From: an uncultured Bacilli bacterium
GTDB lineage: Bacteria > Bacillota_I > Bacilli_A > RF39 > UBA660
Reading direction: 5' to 3'
Assembly (NCBI GenBank): GCA_944363685.1
Contig: CALVUV010000011.1
Location: forward strand, 1 to 17,908
Length of the DNA stretch: 17,908 nucleotides
Shown: piece by piece, positions 1 through 7,411 of the stretch
Position numbering within the stretch: position 1 is the first letter of the stretch
Layout: each line of letters opens with the position of its first letter
The notes under the pieces: model-generated
Database searches by the model: none
The model's input: only the letters and a program-made list of their open reading frames with translations
Told to the model about the DNA's origin: nothing
Program-made: the position numbers and the translations under genes

Positions 1-35
1 TTTATATATAAATCTAGGGTAAAATAATTCGTCAT
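1..35 (-). CDS. Possible 5' end of a gene running off the left edge
   Basis: An ATG at 35-33 opens a frame that stays open to base 1 and would begin MTNYFTLDLYI. It lies 1 nt after the stop of the mini-ORF at 37-69, in a different frame. No strong ribosome site precedes it directly (AGAAATAGAATAAA), though AAGAAGG lies about 50 nt upstream. Only 11 codons are visible, so no family can be named. It could equally be non-coding leader. Confidence 0.2.
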   Translation of the reverse strand, partial: MTNYFTLDLYI

Positions 36-82
36 TTTATTCTATTTCTAGTAGAAAGAAGTTTGTCATTCTACATTTTACC
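18..82 (-). repeat. Nested inverted repeat in the leader at the left edge
   Basis: GGTAAAAT (18-25) is the exact reverse complement of ATTTTACC (75-82). Inside it GTAGAA (51-56) pairs with TTCTAC (69-74). The outer arm contains part of the only good ribosome-site-like tract, so the hairpin could affect translation of whatever starts at 69 or 35. No T-run follows it on the minus strand, so it does not look like a terminator. The rest of 83-160 shows nothing I can name. Confidence 0.3.
37..69 (-). CDS. Possible 10-residue leader peptide
   Basis: ATG at 69-67 gives MTNFFLLEIE and TAA. An AAGAAGG purine tract at 80-86 lies about 11 nt upstream, and a start-stop pair ATG-TAG (76-71) lies between. 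The peptide resembles the start of the next frame (MTNYFTLDLYI), so the stretch may be a degenerate tandem duplication of a gene start. The mini-ORF sits inside an inverted repeat (18-25 with 75-82). Coding status is speculative. Confidence 0.2.
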   Translation of the reverse strand: MTNFFLLEIE

Positions 83-160
83 TTCTTTCTTATTTATTCT
101 CTATATAAATATTAACACAAATAAATAATCTATTACAATATTTTTTTGAAACTTTACAAT

Positions 161-478
161 TTATTTCTTCTTAATTTTACTCTTACTTAATTTAAGTATA
201 CTTATTATACTAATTACAATCATACCTATATTAAGTAATAATACTAATATAGCCATAATATTAAAGTCTGTTAAACCATTAATTATACTTTCAAGTTCAT
301 TTTCTGTAGCAACATCACGAATAGAAAAATAATTTAAAGTTAGAATTAAAGTTAATATGAAATAAATTGCAGAAAAAATTCCTAACTTAATATTTTTTAT
401 TCTAAAGAACTTATAAGCACATACTACTTCAATAGCCATAAATAAGAATATAATAACTAAAAAAATTAAATTAATCAT
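161..478 (-). CDS. Small three-helix membrane protein, function unknown
   Basis: This 105-residue protein has three hydrophobic segments, at about residues 3-23, 32-50 and 73-95. An acidic loop (about 52-70, containing RDVATENELESI) joins helices two and three, and the protein ends in a basic tail (KLSKSKIKKK). By the positive-inside rule the C-terminus is probably cytoplasmic. I recognise no family. The start has a near-perfect site (AGAGGAGG, 7 nt before ATG). The gene begins 13 nt after the dehydrogenase stop codon, so it is almost certainly co-transcribed with it. That linkage is the only functional hint. Confidence 0.75.
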   Translation of the reverse strand: MINLIFLVIIFLFMAIEVVCAYKFFRIKNIKLGIFSAIYFILTLILTLNYFSIRDVATENELESIINGLTDFNIMAILVLLLNIGMIVISIISILKLSKSKIKKK

Positions 479-491
479 CTAAATACCTCCT

Positions 492-1406
492 CTAATATAA
501 TTCTTTTGGCAATATTTTATCTATTGCATTATTTATTACTTCGCTTGATTCTTCTAATTTTTCTTCCTCTTCTTCAGTTAACTTTATATTAATAACTTTT
601 TCTATTCCATTTTTACCTATAATACAAGGAGTAGATAGATATACATCATAAGTAGTATTATAATTAGAGACAGGATATACTTTCTTTAAATCATTAATAA
701 TACATAATGTTAGTTCTAATAAACATGATGCTATACCTTCACTAGTATAACCTTTATGTCTAACAATAACTCCTCCCATATGTCTAGTTTCTTCTTCTAG
801 TTGTTCTTTTTCTTCTAGACTTAAAAATCCACTTAAATTTTGTAATCCTATATTAGCGTTACTCCATGCAACAAACTGACTATTACCATGTTCTCCTAAA
901 ACATATACATTTATATCAGTTGGTTTAACATCTATTTCTTTACTAATTAATGATTTTAATCTTGCTGTATCTAACATTGTTCCTGTTCCTATTACTTTAT
1001 TAAAAGGATGATCTGTATAGTGAGCGACAAGTTCTGTAATAACATCTAAAGGATTACAAGCGACTAAATAAATACCTTTAAACTCTGTACTTCTAATTCT
1101 ATTAGTAATATCAACAATTATCTTATTAGCTTTTTCTAAGTCTTTTAATCTGTCATTAGATGATTGAGGTACCCCTGCACTTATTACAATGATATCAGCT
1201 TTATTACAATCATCGTAAGTACCTAATTTTAATTTAATATTACTATTTCTATATATTAAAGATTGTTCTATATCAAGTATTTCTCCTATTACTTTCTCTT
1301 CATCTAAATCAATTAAACTAATATCAAGAGACATATCTGTTAAACAAAGTTTATGTAAATAACTAAGTCCTACATTACCACAACCTATAATAACAACTCT
1401 ATTCAT
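492..1406 (-). CDS. ldh: L-lactate / L-2-hydroxyacid dehydrogenase (LDH/MDH family)
   Basis: This NAD-dependent cytoplasmic oxidoreductase interconverts a 2-oxoacid and an L-2-hydroxyacid, normally pyruvate and lactate in fermenting Firmicutes. The Rossmann motif GCGNVG is at residues 8-13. NP at 118-119, Asp146 and Arg149 in GTMLDTAR, and catalytic His173 in GEHGNSQF follow in the family order. Gln81 occupies the substrate-specificity position where malate dehydrogenases carry Arg, which argues against MDH. The mobile loop (VPQSSNDR) looks one residue shorter than in typical LDH. GTGTMLDTAR, GEHGNSQFVAWS and the YLSTPCIIGKNG region resemble L-2-hydroxyisocaproate dehydrogenase of lactobacilli as much as ordinary LDH, so a larger 2-oxoacid substrate is possible. 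The length of 304 is normal to slightly short. The ribosome site AGAAAGG precedes the ATG. The small membrane protein follows at 13 nt. Confidence 0.88.
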   Translation of the reverse strand: MNRVVIIGCGNVGLSYLHKLCLTDMSLDISLIDLDEEKVIGEILDIEQSLIYRNSNIKLKLGTYDDCNKADIIVISAGVPQSSNDRLKDLEKANKIIVDITNRIRSTEFKGIYLVACNPLDVITELVAHYTDHPFNKVIGTGTMLDTARLKSLISKEIDVKPTDINVYVLGEHGNSQFVAWSNANIGLQNLSGFLSLEEKEQLEEETRHMGGVIVRHKGYTSEGIASCLLELTLCIINDLKKVYPVSNYNTTYDVYLSTPCIIGKNGIEKVINIKLTEEEEEKLEESSEVINNAIDKILPKELY

Positions 1407-1429
1407 AAGTTCACTACCTTTCTAATATT

Positions 1430-1458
1430 AGTCTATCACAGAATTAAGCAATTATAAA
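1430..1458 (-). promoter_or_regulatory. Candidate promoter for the dehydrogenase gene
   Basis: TTTATA (1453-1458), a 17-nt spacer ending in TGA, and TAGACT (1430-1435) give an extended -10 arrangement with 4/6 matches in each hexamer. An alternative is TTGCTT (1446-1451) with TAATAT at 15 nt. A perfect TATAAT at 1451-1456 has no good -35 at 17 nt. Some promoter is expected because the hairpin at 1456-1500 should end upstream transcription. Confidence 0.35.
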
Positions 1459-1500
1459 GAAAAAGACGAATACAAATATCCAAATATTTAATTCATCTTC
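1456..1500 (-). terminator. Rho-independent terminator after the first DUF4143 ATPase gene
   Basis: In the minus-strand transcript, AAGATGAAT (1499-1491) pairs with ATTCGTCTT (1471-1463). The only non-Watson-Crick pair is a U-G wobble. An inner AAATAT/ATATTT stem with a four-base loop (1474-1489) stacks inside. A T-rich tract (CTTTTTCTTT) follows. The wobble would be an A-C mismatch on the other strand, which supports minus-strand use. Confidence 0.75.
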
Positions 1501-1511
1501 AAATAGGGTAT

Positions 1512-2753
1512 TTAATAATCTAAACTATCATCATTTAATAGAAAATCATAAATTCCCATTATAAGTATACCTTTTTCATTTTTATATCTAGGAATATCTT
1601 TACCTACAATAATAATCTTTTTAAAAAAGTCATTAACGTTAACAAGAGGGCGTAATTCTTGATATTTCTTATCATCAGAATCTATATTTAATGCAGATTG
1701 AATATAGATTCTGTCATAACCTTTATTAATAACAAAATCTATTTCTATTTTTTTTCTATTACTTTTTTCCCTAATCTCAACAACTCCTACATCAACATTA
1801 TATCCTCTTCTTTTAAGTTCTATGTATATTATGTTTTCCATAATATGTGACTCTTCTATTTGTCTAAAACCAATAAAAGCATTCCTAATTCCAATATCTG
1901 TAAAATAGTATTTATAAGGTGTTTCTATATATTTTTTACCCTTTATATCATACCTTAAAGCCTTTTCTATTAGAAAAGCATCTTCTAAATAATTTAAATA
2001 ATTATATATTGTTTTATCAGTAATAGAAGTATTTGTATTTTTGCTTTTAAAAGTATTATATAATTTTAAAGGATTTGTAAGTGAACCAATACCTGAAGAT
2101 AACATTATTGCAAGTTCCTTTAATTCCTTATCATTACTAATTTTATATCTCTCAACTACATCATTTAAATAAACATTGTCTTTTTGTTTATTAAGATAAT
2201 TAACTTTTTCTTCTTCTGTCGGACTGAAAAATACTAACGGTAAACCTCCATATGTTATATATTTTTTCCAAGCTGAATAGATATCGCCATCATAAACAGA
2301 AGAAAATTCACTAAAAGAAAGCGGATAAACTCTAATTTCATCTCCCCTACCTCTAAATTCTGTTATAATGTCACTAGATAGAAATTTAGAATTACTTCCT
2401 GTTACATAAACATCCATATTTTTTTCATATAGAAAATCATTTAAAACAAACTCAAAACCATCTACACGTTGTATTTCATCTAAAATTATATAATACATAT
2501 CATTATCTTTAATTTTTGATCTAACATAATCATCTAGTTTTTTAGAATCCAAATACTCTTTATTCTTTTCTCTATCAAGTTCTAGCTTGATGATATGTTC
2601 ATCATCTACCCCAGTACTTTTTAAATAATCTGTAAACAATGGATCCAATAAATAAGATTTACCACATCTTCTTATACCAGTAACTATCTTTATTAAACGA
2701 TTATGTTTTTTACTTATTAATTTATTCAAATAATAATCTCTTTTTATTTCCAT
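1512..2753 (-). CDS. AAA+ ATPase with DUF4143-type C-terminal domain
   Basis: This is a P-loop ATPase of 413 residues. Walker A is GIRRCGKS (26-33) and Walker B is IILDEIQ (89-95). The sensor-like VTGSNSKFLS lies near 113-122, followed by the RGRGDEIRVYPLSF signature of this family. The second half is the DUF4143 region, with EIDFVINKGYDRIYIQSA near the end, a degenerate PD-(D/E)XK-like segment lacking the usual E-x-K. The biochemical role of the family is unsettled; it is widespread in gut Firmicutes and Bacteroidetes. I chose the ATG at 2753 over one 27 nt upstream because GGAGGA (2757-2762) sits 3 nt before it, inside the longer version. The gene stands alone between a promoter (2802-2830) and a terminator (1456-1500), and its leader carries a hairpin. 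Confidence 0.85.
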   Translation of the reverse strand: MEIKRDYYLNKLISKKHNRLIKIVTGIRRCGKSYLLDPLFTDYLKSTGVDDEHIIKLELDREKNKEYLDSKKLDDYVRSKIKDNDMYYIILDEIQRVDGFEFVLNDFLYEKNMDVYVTGSNSKFLSSDIITEFRGRGDEIRVYPLSFSEFSSVYDGDIYSAWKKYITYGGLPLVFFSPTEEEKVNYLNKQKDNVYLNDVVERYKISNDKELKELAIMLSSGIGSLTNPLKLYNTFKSKNTNTSITDKTIYNYLNYLEDAFLIEKALRYDIKGKKYIETPYKYYFTDIGIRNAFIGFRQIEESHIMENIIYIELKRRGYNVDVGVVEIREKSNRKKIEIDFVINKGYDRIYIQSALNIDSDDKKYQELRPLVNVNDFFKKIIIVGKDIPRYKNEKGILIMGIYDFLLNDDSLDY

Positions 2754-2762
2754 ATTTCCTCC

Positions 2763-2800
2763 ATTACGAATTCTTGCCACTTTGGCTTATTTTTCGTAAT
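2763..2800 (-). promoter_or_regulatory. Leader hairpin or operator abutting a ribosome site
   Basis: ATTACGAA (2763-2770) and TTCGTAAT (2793-2800) are perfect 8-bp inverted repeats. Inside them GCCA (2776-2779) and TGGC (2783-2786) pair around a CTT loop. The outer arm ends one base from the GGAGGA ribosome site of the ATPase gene, and the far arm lies where transcription from the 2802-2830 promoter should begin. No T-run follows, so it is not a terminator. It may act as an operator or as an RNA element affecting translation. Confidence 0.45.
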
Positions 2801-2801
2801 A

Positions 2802-2830
2802 AATATAACATATATTTTAATATTTGTCTA
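2802..2830 (-). promoter_or_regulatory. Promoter of the first DUF4143 ATPase gene
   Basis: TAGACA (2825-2830, 5/6) is followed by a 17-nt spacer ending in TGT and then TATATT (2802-2807, 5/6), an extended -10. It lies in the 91-nt gap after the ABC permease stop codon. The predicted start point is near 2795, inside the hairpin at 2763-2800. Confidence 0.6.
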
Positions 2831-2844
2831 GTCAAAATGTATTA

Positions 2845-4164
2845 CTATACATCTTTACTTTTAAAAGCTTTAAAGAATTTACTCCATATCTTTTCATTAG
2901 AATAATTTAGAATACCTACTTTATATACTCTAATACCAAAATGAATTAATAAGTAGATAAATGCTATTAAAACAATAATAGATATTATTATATCAATTAT
3001 ACCTATTTCTCCCATCATATAAAGACTTGGACTAACAAATGATGATAGAAAAGGTACATATGAAAGTATTCTAATAAGTAGGGAACCATTAAACATTCCT
3101 GCCATAATCGCTAGATAATATCCCCCTAAAGAGATAAATACAAGTGGTGTTTGTAATTGTGAGAAGTCTTCCATATTAACAGTCATAGAAGCTAGTATTC
3201 CTGCTACTAAGGAATAGGCAATGAATGATAGAATTATTAGTATTAATGTTAATGGTATTACATAGATTAACTTATCAATAAAGCCACTTGCTACTAAACT
3301 ATCATAAATTGATGTAATATCACTTGGTAATGACATACCACTTTTAAACATATTAGTACTTATTAATAGACCAATAACAGAATATACTATTAATAATAAG
3401 CCTTGTAAGATAACAAAGATATTATTAGCAAGTATTTTAGATAATAAATGTATTTTTGGAGAAACATTAGAAATAATTATCTCCATACTACGAGTTGTCT
3501 TTTCTTCGCATATTTCTCCTCCTACCATTTGAATTAGGAAAAGAGTAAGCATAAAGAATGGTAATATAATTGTTGGAAAAACACTTCCCATAATTAAAGA
3601 CATATTCTCATCTACACTAGCATTATCATTTAATACTACTCTATTTATTGTAGTAGGATTAGATATTTCAGAAAGAACAGTAGGATCTATATTATTTATA
3701 GTCATACCTATAGTAGTTTTAGTAGCATTTAAACTCTGAGATAATATTTGATAAGTCATATTATCAATCTTTTCATTAGAAATAACTTCTGCTTTTAAAT
3801 ATTCAGTATTATCATTATTTAGTTCTAATATTATCTCATCATCTTCTAGTTCTTTTTCTAATTCTTCTTTAGTTTTATTAGATTCTTTTACAGTTAATTT
3901 TATATCTTCTTCTTCTTCATTACTTAAAGACTTAGAATATTCCTTTATATTTGCTTTTAATAAATCATAACTATTAGTATTATTATCAACTACTATTAAA
4001 GTAGTTTTACTATCAAAATCTCCTCCAAAGAATGTAATAACAGAGTTTATATTTAAAAGAAGAATAATTGCTATAGCAAGTATTATATTAGTAATAACAA
4101 ACCATTTAGAATTTGTTTTTTTCTTTAAACTTACTTTAGTTAAATAAAGAAACTTTCTACTCAT
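2845..4164 (-). CDS. ABC-2 type exporter permease (NatB/YhaP-like)
   Basis: This is the membrane subunit of an ABC exporter, partner of the ATPase directly upstream. One membrane helix lies near residues 23-43. A large, acidic extracytoplasmic domain follows (about 45-190). Some five to six further helices fill the C-terminal half. The cytoplasmic segment GEICEEKTTRSMEIIISNVS is the conserved pattern of ABC-2 permeases of the NatB/YhaP group. Those proteins are linked to sodium or toxic-compound efflux; the substrate here is unknown. I favour ATG at 4164 over GTG at 4173 because GGGTGA precedes it. It overlaps the ATPase stop by 8 nt, so translation is probably coupled. Its architecture differs from Wzm polysaccharide exporters despite the rhamnose genes upstream. 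Confidence 0.85.
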   Translation of the reverse strand: MSRKFLYLTKVSLKKKTNSKWFVITNIILAIAIILLLNINSVITFFGGDFDSKTTLIVVDNNTNSYDLLKANIKEYSKSLSNEEEEDIKLTVKESNKTKEELEKELEDDEIILELNNDNTEYLKAEVISNEKIDNMTYQILSQSLNATKTTIGMTINNIDPTVLSEISNPTTINRVVLNDNASVDENMSLIMGSVFPTIILPFFMLTLFLIQMVGGEICEEKTTRSMEIIISNVSPKIHLLSKILANNIFVILQGLLLIVYSVIGLLISTNMFKSGMSLPSDITSIYDSLVASGFIDKLIYVIPLTLILIILSFIAYSLVAGILASMTVNMEDFSQLQTPLVFISLGGYYLAIMAGMFNGSLLIRILSYVPFLSSFVSPSLYMMGEIGIIDIIISIIVLIAFIYLLIHFGIRVYKVGILNYSNEKIWSKFFKAFKSKDV

Positions 4165-5053
4165 TATATTCACCCACTTTCTTTATAAATATTTCATTTA
4201 AAGTAGGCTCTACTACATCATATTTAGTAATATCATAGTCTTTAACAATATCAAAGACTTTAGATGCTACTAATTTATCTTCTATTTTTATTTCTAACTC
4301 ACCTTTTACTTTAGTAACATCTATAACTCCTTTAATTTTCTTTATCTTTTCAATTGGTAAATCCTTACCTCTTAACATAATATTTTTAATACCAAAACTT
4401 TCTTTTATTTCTTTTAATGATCCTCTTACAATAGAATGTCCTTTTACTAAAATTACTAACTTTTCACAAAAGTCTTCAATATATTCCATTTGATGAGAAG
4501 AAAAGATAATAGATGCACCTTTCTTTTGTAATTCATAAATCGCTTCTTTCATCATTTTTACATTAATAGGGTCAAGACCTGTAAAAGGTTCATCAAGAAT
4601 TAATAACTTAGGATTATTCATAATAGCAGAAATAAACTGTACTTTTTGTTGATTACCTTTAGATAGTTCTTTAATTTTTCTATTTTTATAATCAGTTATT
4701 TCAAACTTTTCTAACCATTTATCAATATCTTTTTCTACCTTTCTTTCATCTAAACCTTTTAAAACTCCATAGAATTTTAATTGTTCAAATACAGTAAGTT
4801 TAGTTAGAAGACTTCTTTCTTCTGTAACAAAACCTATTTTATCAGTTAAGTTATAATCTATTTTCTTACCATCAAGTAAAACTTCTCCTAAAGAGGCATC
4901 AATTAATCCCATAATAATTCTAAAAGTAGTTGTTTTACCTGCTCCATTTTCTCCTAATAGACCAAATATCTCACCGTTTTTAACCGTAAATGACAAATCA
5001 TCTACGGCTTTATTTTTTCCATAGTATTTTGTAATATGTTTAACTTCAAGCAT
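4157..5053 (-). CDS. ABC exporter ATP-binding subunit (NatA/YhaQ-like)
   Basis: This cytoplasmic ATPase powers the adjacent permease. Walker A is GENGAGKTT (34-42). The Q-loop region reads GFVTEERSL, with Glu in place of the usual Gln as in the YhaQ/NatA group. The signature is LSKGNQQKV near 134-142, Walker B is LLILDEPFTGLDP, and the switch His is in SSHQ. After about residue 220 comes the small extra domain typical of this subgroup, ending in VEPTLNEIFIKKVGEY. The length of 298 is normal. The ribosome site AAAGGAGA precedes ATG. It starts 15 nt after the rfbD stop, so it shares the rhamnose operon unless a promoter hides in rfbD. Confidence 0.88.
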   Translation of the reverse strand: MLEVKHITKYYGKNKAVDDLSFTVKNGEIFGLLGENGAGKTTTFRIIMGLIDASLGEVLLDGKKIDYNLTDKIGFVTEERSLLTKLTVFEQLKFYGVLKGLDERKVEKDIDKWLEKFEITDYKNRKIKELSKGNQQKVQFISAIMNNPKLLILDEPFTGLDPINVKMMKEAIYELQKKGASIIFSSHQMEYIEDFCEKLVILVKGHSIVRGSLKEIKESFGIKNIMLRGKDLPIEKIKKIKGVIDVTKVKGELEIKIEDKLVASKVFDIVKDYDITKYDVVEPTLNEIFIKKVGEYNE

Positions 5054-5068
5054 AAAATCTCCTTTATA

Positions 5069-5959
5069 TTATATTTTTTTTACTAGCTGTTTTTGTTCTT
5101 CTAATTCTTTATTATATCTATTAATAGCATCTTTCCAAGATGGTAGAAGTTCAAAATTTTCTTCTAATTTAGATTTATCTAAACAAGAATTTCTTGGTCT
5201 ATATGCTTGTTTAATACCAGAAATTTTTAAATATTCTTCTGTTGTAACACCATTTACCAAGATATCATTTATACCATTTGACTCAAATATATAGTTTGCA
5301 AATTCATCCCAGCTGCAATATCCATTATTAGTAACGTTATATGTACCATATTTATCAGTATTTGCCATATCTACTAGTATTTTAGCAAGATCTACTGTAT
5401 AAGTAGGACTACCTATTTGATCATTTACTACATTTAGTTCTTTATGCTTTTCAGAAAGTTTTAACATTGTCTTAACAAAATTATGTCCATTAATACCAAA
5501 TACCCAAGATATTCTTGTAATATAATGTTTAGGATTACGTCTAACTTCTTCTTCTCCTAAATATTTAGTTTCTCCATAAACACTTTTAGGATTAACTTTA
5601 TCCTCTTCTGTATATAGCTCTTTCTTAGTACCATCAAAGACATAGTCTGTTGACATATAAAGAATAGTTGCATCTACATCAATTGCAGCATCTGTCATAT
5701 TCTTAGCACCATTTACATTAATATCATAAACTATATCTTTCATATCTTCCGCTTTATCAACGGCAGTCCAAGCAGCACAATGAAAGATAACATTAGGATT
5801 AAAGCTTTTAACTACTTTATCTACTTCATCTTTTTTTGTAATATCCATCTCATCTTTATCTACTGCTAAAATATCTTCTTCGCTTACTCCCCTTTTTAAT
5901 AATTCTCTTTTAATATCAAAACCAAGTTGTCCTTTATAACCAGTAATTAAGTATTTCAT
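5069..5959 (-). CDS. rfbD: dTDP-4-dehydrorhamnose reductase
   Basis: This enzyme catalyses the last step of dTDP-L-rhamnose synthesis, NAD(P)H-dependent reduction of dTDP-4-keto-L-rhamnose in the cytoplasm. It belongs to the short-chain dehydrogenase superfamily. The nucleotide motif GYKGQLG is at 7-13, CAAWTAVDKAE near 61-71, STDYVFDG at 103-110, and the catalytic YGETK pair is Tyr128/Lys132. The C-terminus has the RPRNSCLDKSKL substrate-binding segment of RmlD. The length of 296 is normal. Its ATG overlaps the rfbC stop by one base (TAATG) with GGGAGGAT upstream, indicating coupled translation. The C-terminal 15 residues (RYNKELEEQKQLVKKI) are a basic and acidic helix beyond the usual end. 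Confidence 0.95.
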   Translation of the reverse strand: MKYLITGYKGQLGFDIKRELLKRGVSEEDILAVDKDEMDITKKDEVDKVVKSFNPNVIFHCAAWTAVDKAEDMKDIVYDINVNGAKNMTDAAIDVDATILYMSTDYVFDGTKKELYTEEDKVNPKSVYGETKYLGEEEVRRNPKHYITRISWVFGINGHNFVKTMLKLSEKHKELNVVNDQIGSPTYTVDLAKILVDMANTDKYGTYNVTNNGYCSWDEFANYIFESNGINDILVNGVTTEEYLKISGIKQAYRPRNSCLDKSKLEENFELLPSWKDAINRYNKELEEQKQLVKKI

Positions 5960-6534
5960 TATTTATCCTCCCTTTCAAATACTACTTTAGAATCCTTTAA
6001 TGTTGGATGAATTTTATCTTTTTCTGATAAAATTGGATTTTCTATACCATTTTCTTGAAATAATTTATCCCAATCAATACCTAAATCAGGATCATTCCAT
6101 AGAATTCCTCCTTCCATAGAAGGGGCATAATCATTATCTACTAGATATTGGAAGATTGTATCATCTTCTAGGGAAATGAAACCATGGGCAAAACCACGCG
6201 GTACATATAGTTGTCTATTATTATCTTCTGTTAATTTAACTGCTGTATATTTTCCATAAGTATCTGAATTTCTTCTAATATCAACAACTACATCTATTGC
6301 AGAACCTCTTATTACTTCAACTATCTTTGCTTGACATTTGGGATTTTCTTGAAAGTGTAAACCTCTTACTACTCCTTTAGCACTTTTACTTCTATTCGCT
6401 TGAACTACTCCTTTAAATCCTAATTCTTTTAAATTAGATTCTATATAGTATGGTGAAAAATATCCTCTTTCATCGCCAAATCTATCTGGTTCTAAGATAT
6501 AACAATCCAATAATTCAGTTTCTATTTTTTTCAT
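5959..6534 (-). CDS. rfbC: dTDP-4-dehydrorhamnose 3,5-epimerase
   Basis: This cupin-fold epimerase converts dTDP-4-keto-6-deoxy-glucose to the L-rhamno form, the third step of the dTDP-rhamnose pathway. Visible family motifs are the opening GDERGYFSPYY, QANRSKS, GLHFQ with catalytic His60, VEVIRGSAIDVVVDIR, YVPRGFAHGF (His117) and the catalytic Tyr130 in FQYLV. The length of 191 is typical. Its start lies one base after the rfbA stop, with GGAGAAG as ribosome site, so rfbA, rfbC and rfbD form a strict translational chain. No odd residues were noticed. Confidence 0.95.
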   Translation of the reverse strand: MKKIETELLDCYILEPDRFGDERGYFSPYYIESNLKELGFKGVVQANRSKSAKGVVRGLHFQENPKCQAKIVEVIRGSAIDVVVDIRRNSDTYGKYTAVKLTEDNNRQLYVPRGFAHGFISLEDDTIFQYLVDNDYAPSMEGGILWNDPDLGIDWDKLFQENGIENPILSEKDKIHPTLKDSKVVFEREDK

Positions 6535-6535
6535 T

Positions 6536-7411
6536 CTACTTCTCCTTTACAATTTCTAATAAGTGTTTCCCATAAGTATTCTTTTTCATTAATTCTGCTT
6601 GTTTTAAAACAGTTTCTTTATCTAACCAACCATTTTTATAAGCAATTTCTTCAGGACAACAAATAGTGATATTTTGATGTTCCTGGATAGTTGCTACAAA
6701 GTTAGTGGCTGAGAATAAACTTTTAAATGTACCTGTATCAAACCAACCATAACCTTCATTCAAAGTAATAACATTTAATTTATCTTCATTTAAGAATAAT
6801 TTATTTAAGTCTGTTATTTCTAATTCTCCTCGTGCTGATGGCTTTAAAGTTGCTGCTTTTTTAACAGCAGTATTGTCATAGAAGTATAATCCTGTTACAG
6901 CATAATTACTCTTAGGATTAGCAGGTTTTTCTTCGACACTTAAAACTTTACCTGTCTTATCAAATTCGACAATACCAAAGCGTTCTGGATCATGAACATG
7001 ATAACCAAAGACAGTTGCACTACCATTAGAAGCATTATCTTTTGCTCTTAATAGTTCTTTTTTTAAGTTAGGACCATAAAAGATATTATCCCCCAATACC
7101 ATACAACAAGTATCATCACCAATAAAATCTTTACCTAAAATAAATGCTTCAGCTAAACCATTAGGTTTAGGTTGTTCTACATATGATAAATTAACACCAA
7201 ATTTTTCTCCATTTCCTAATAATTCTTTAAATCTAGGTAAATCTTTAGGTGTTGATATTACTAAAATATCTCTTATTTCTGCTTGCATTAAAACAGATAA
7301 AGGATAATATATCATAGGCTTATCATAAATAGGCATAAGTTGTTTACTGGTAACTTCTGTTAAAGGATATAGTCTAGTTCCGCTACCTCCTGCTAGTATT
7401 ATTCCTTTCAT
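6536..7411 (-). CDS. rfbA: Glucose-1-phosphate thymidylyltransferase
   Basis: This is the first enzyme of the pathway, joining dTTP and glucose-1-phosphate to give dTDP-glucose. The nucleotide loop GGSGTRLYPLT is at 8-18, KQLMPIYDKPMIYYPLS follows, metal-binding Asp108 is in LGDNIFYG, and the sugar-binding motifs EEKPANPKSNYAVTGLYFYD, RGELEITDLN and GYGWFDTG are all intact. The length of 291 matches the RmlA/RfbA family. The ATG overlaps the glycosyltransferase stop in an ATGA junction and has AGAGGAGG upstream. The dehydratase rfbB, which acts between this enzyme and rfbC, is absent from the window and must be encoded elsewhere if the pathway is complete. Confidence 0.96.
   Translation of the reverse strand: MKGIILAGGSGTRLYPLTEVTSKQLMPIYDKPMIYYPLSVLMQAEIRDILVISTPKDLPRFKELLGNGEKFGVNLSYVEQPKPNGLAEAFILGKDFIGDDTCCMVLGDNIFYGPNLKKELLRAKDNASNGSATVFGYHVHDPERFGIVEFDKTGKVLSVEEKPANPKSNYAVTGLYFYDNTAVKKAATLKPSARGELEITDLNKLFLNEDKLNVITLNEGYGWFDTGTFKSLFSATNFVATIQEHQNITICCPEEIAYKNGWLDKETVLKQAELMKKNTYGKHLLEIVKEK

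Noticed and set aside
83..160. Terminator after the small membrane protein gene
   Set aside because: There are A/T-runs but no inverted repeat next to one, so I cannot place a terminator here.
2754..2780. Longer ATPase start at 2780 (MARIRNGGN...)
   Set aside because: The GGAGGA ribosome site and a leader hairpin lie inside the extension, and family members begin at the equivalent of the ATG at 2753.
2845..5053. ABC pair as an O-antigen (Wzm/Wzt) exporter because of the rhamnose genes
   Set aside because: The permease has a large extracytoplasmic domain after helix one and the EEKTTRSMEIIIS pattern of NatB/YhaP proteins, unlike the compact six-helix Wzm.
7408..7411. Possible mycoplasma genetic code (TGA as Trp) given the AT-richness
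   Set aside because: TGA ends the GT2, polymerase-like and second ATPase frames at exactly the expected protein ends, two of them in ATGA overlaps, and Trp is encoded by TGG.
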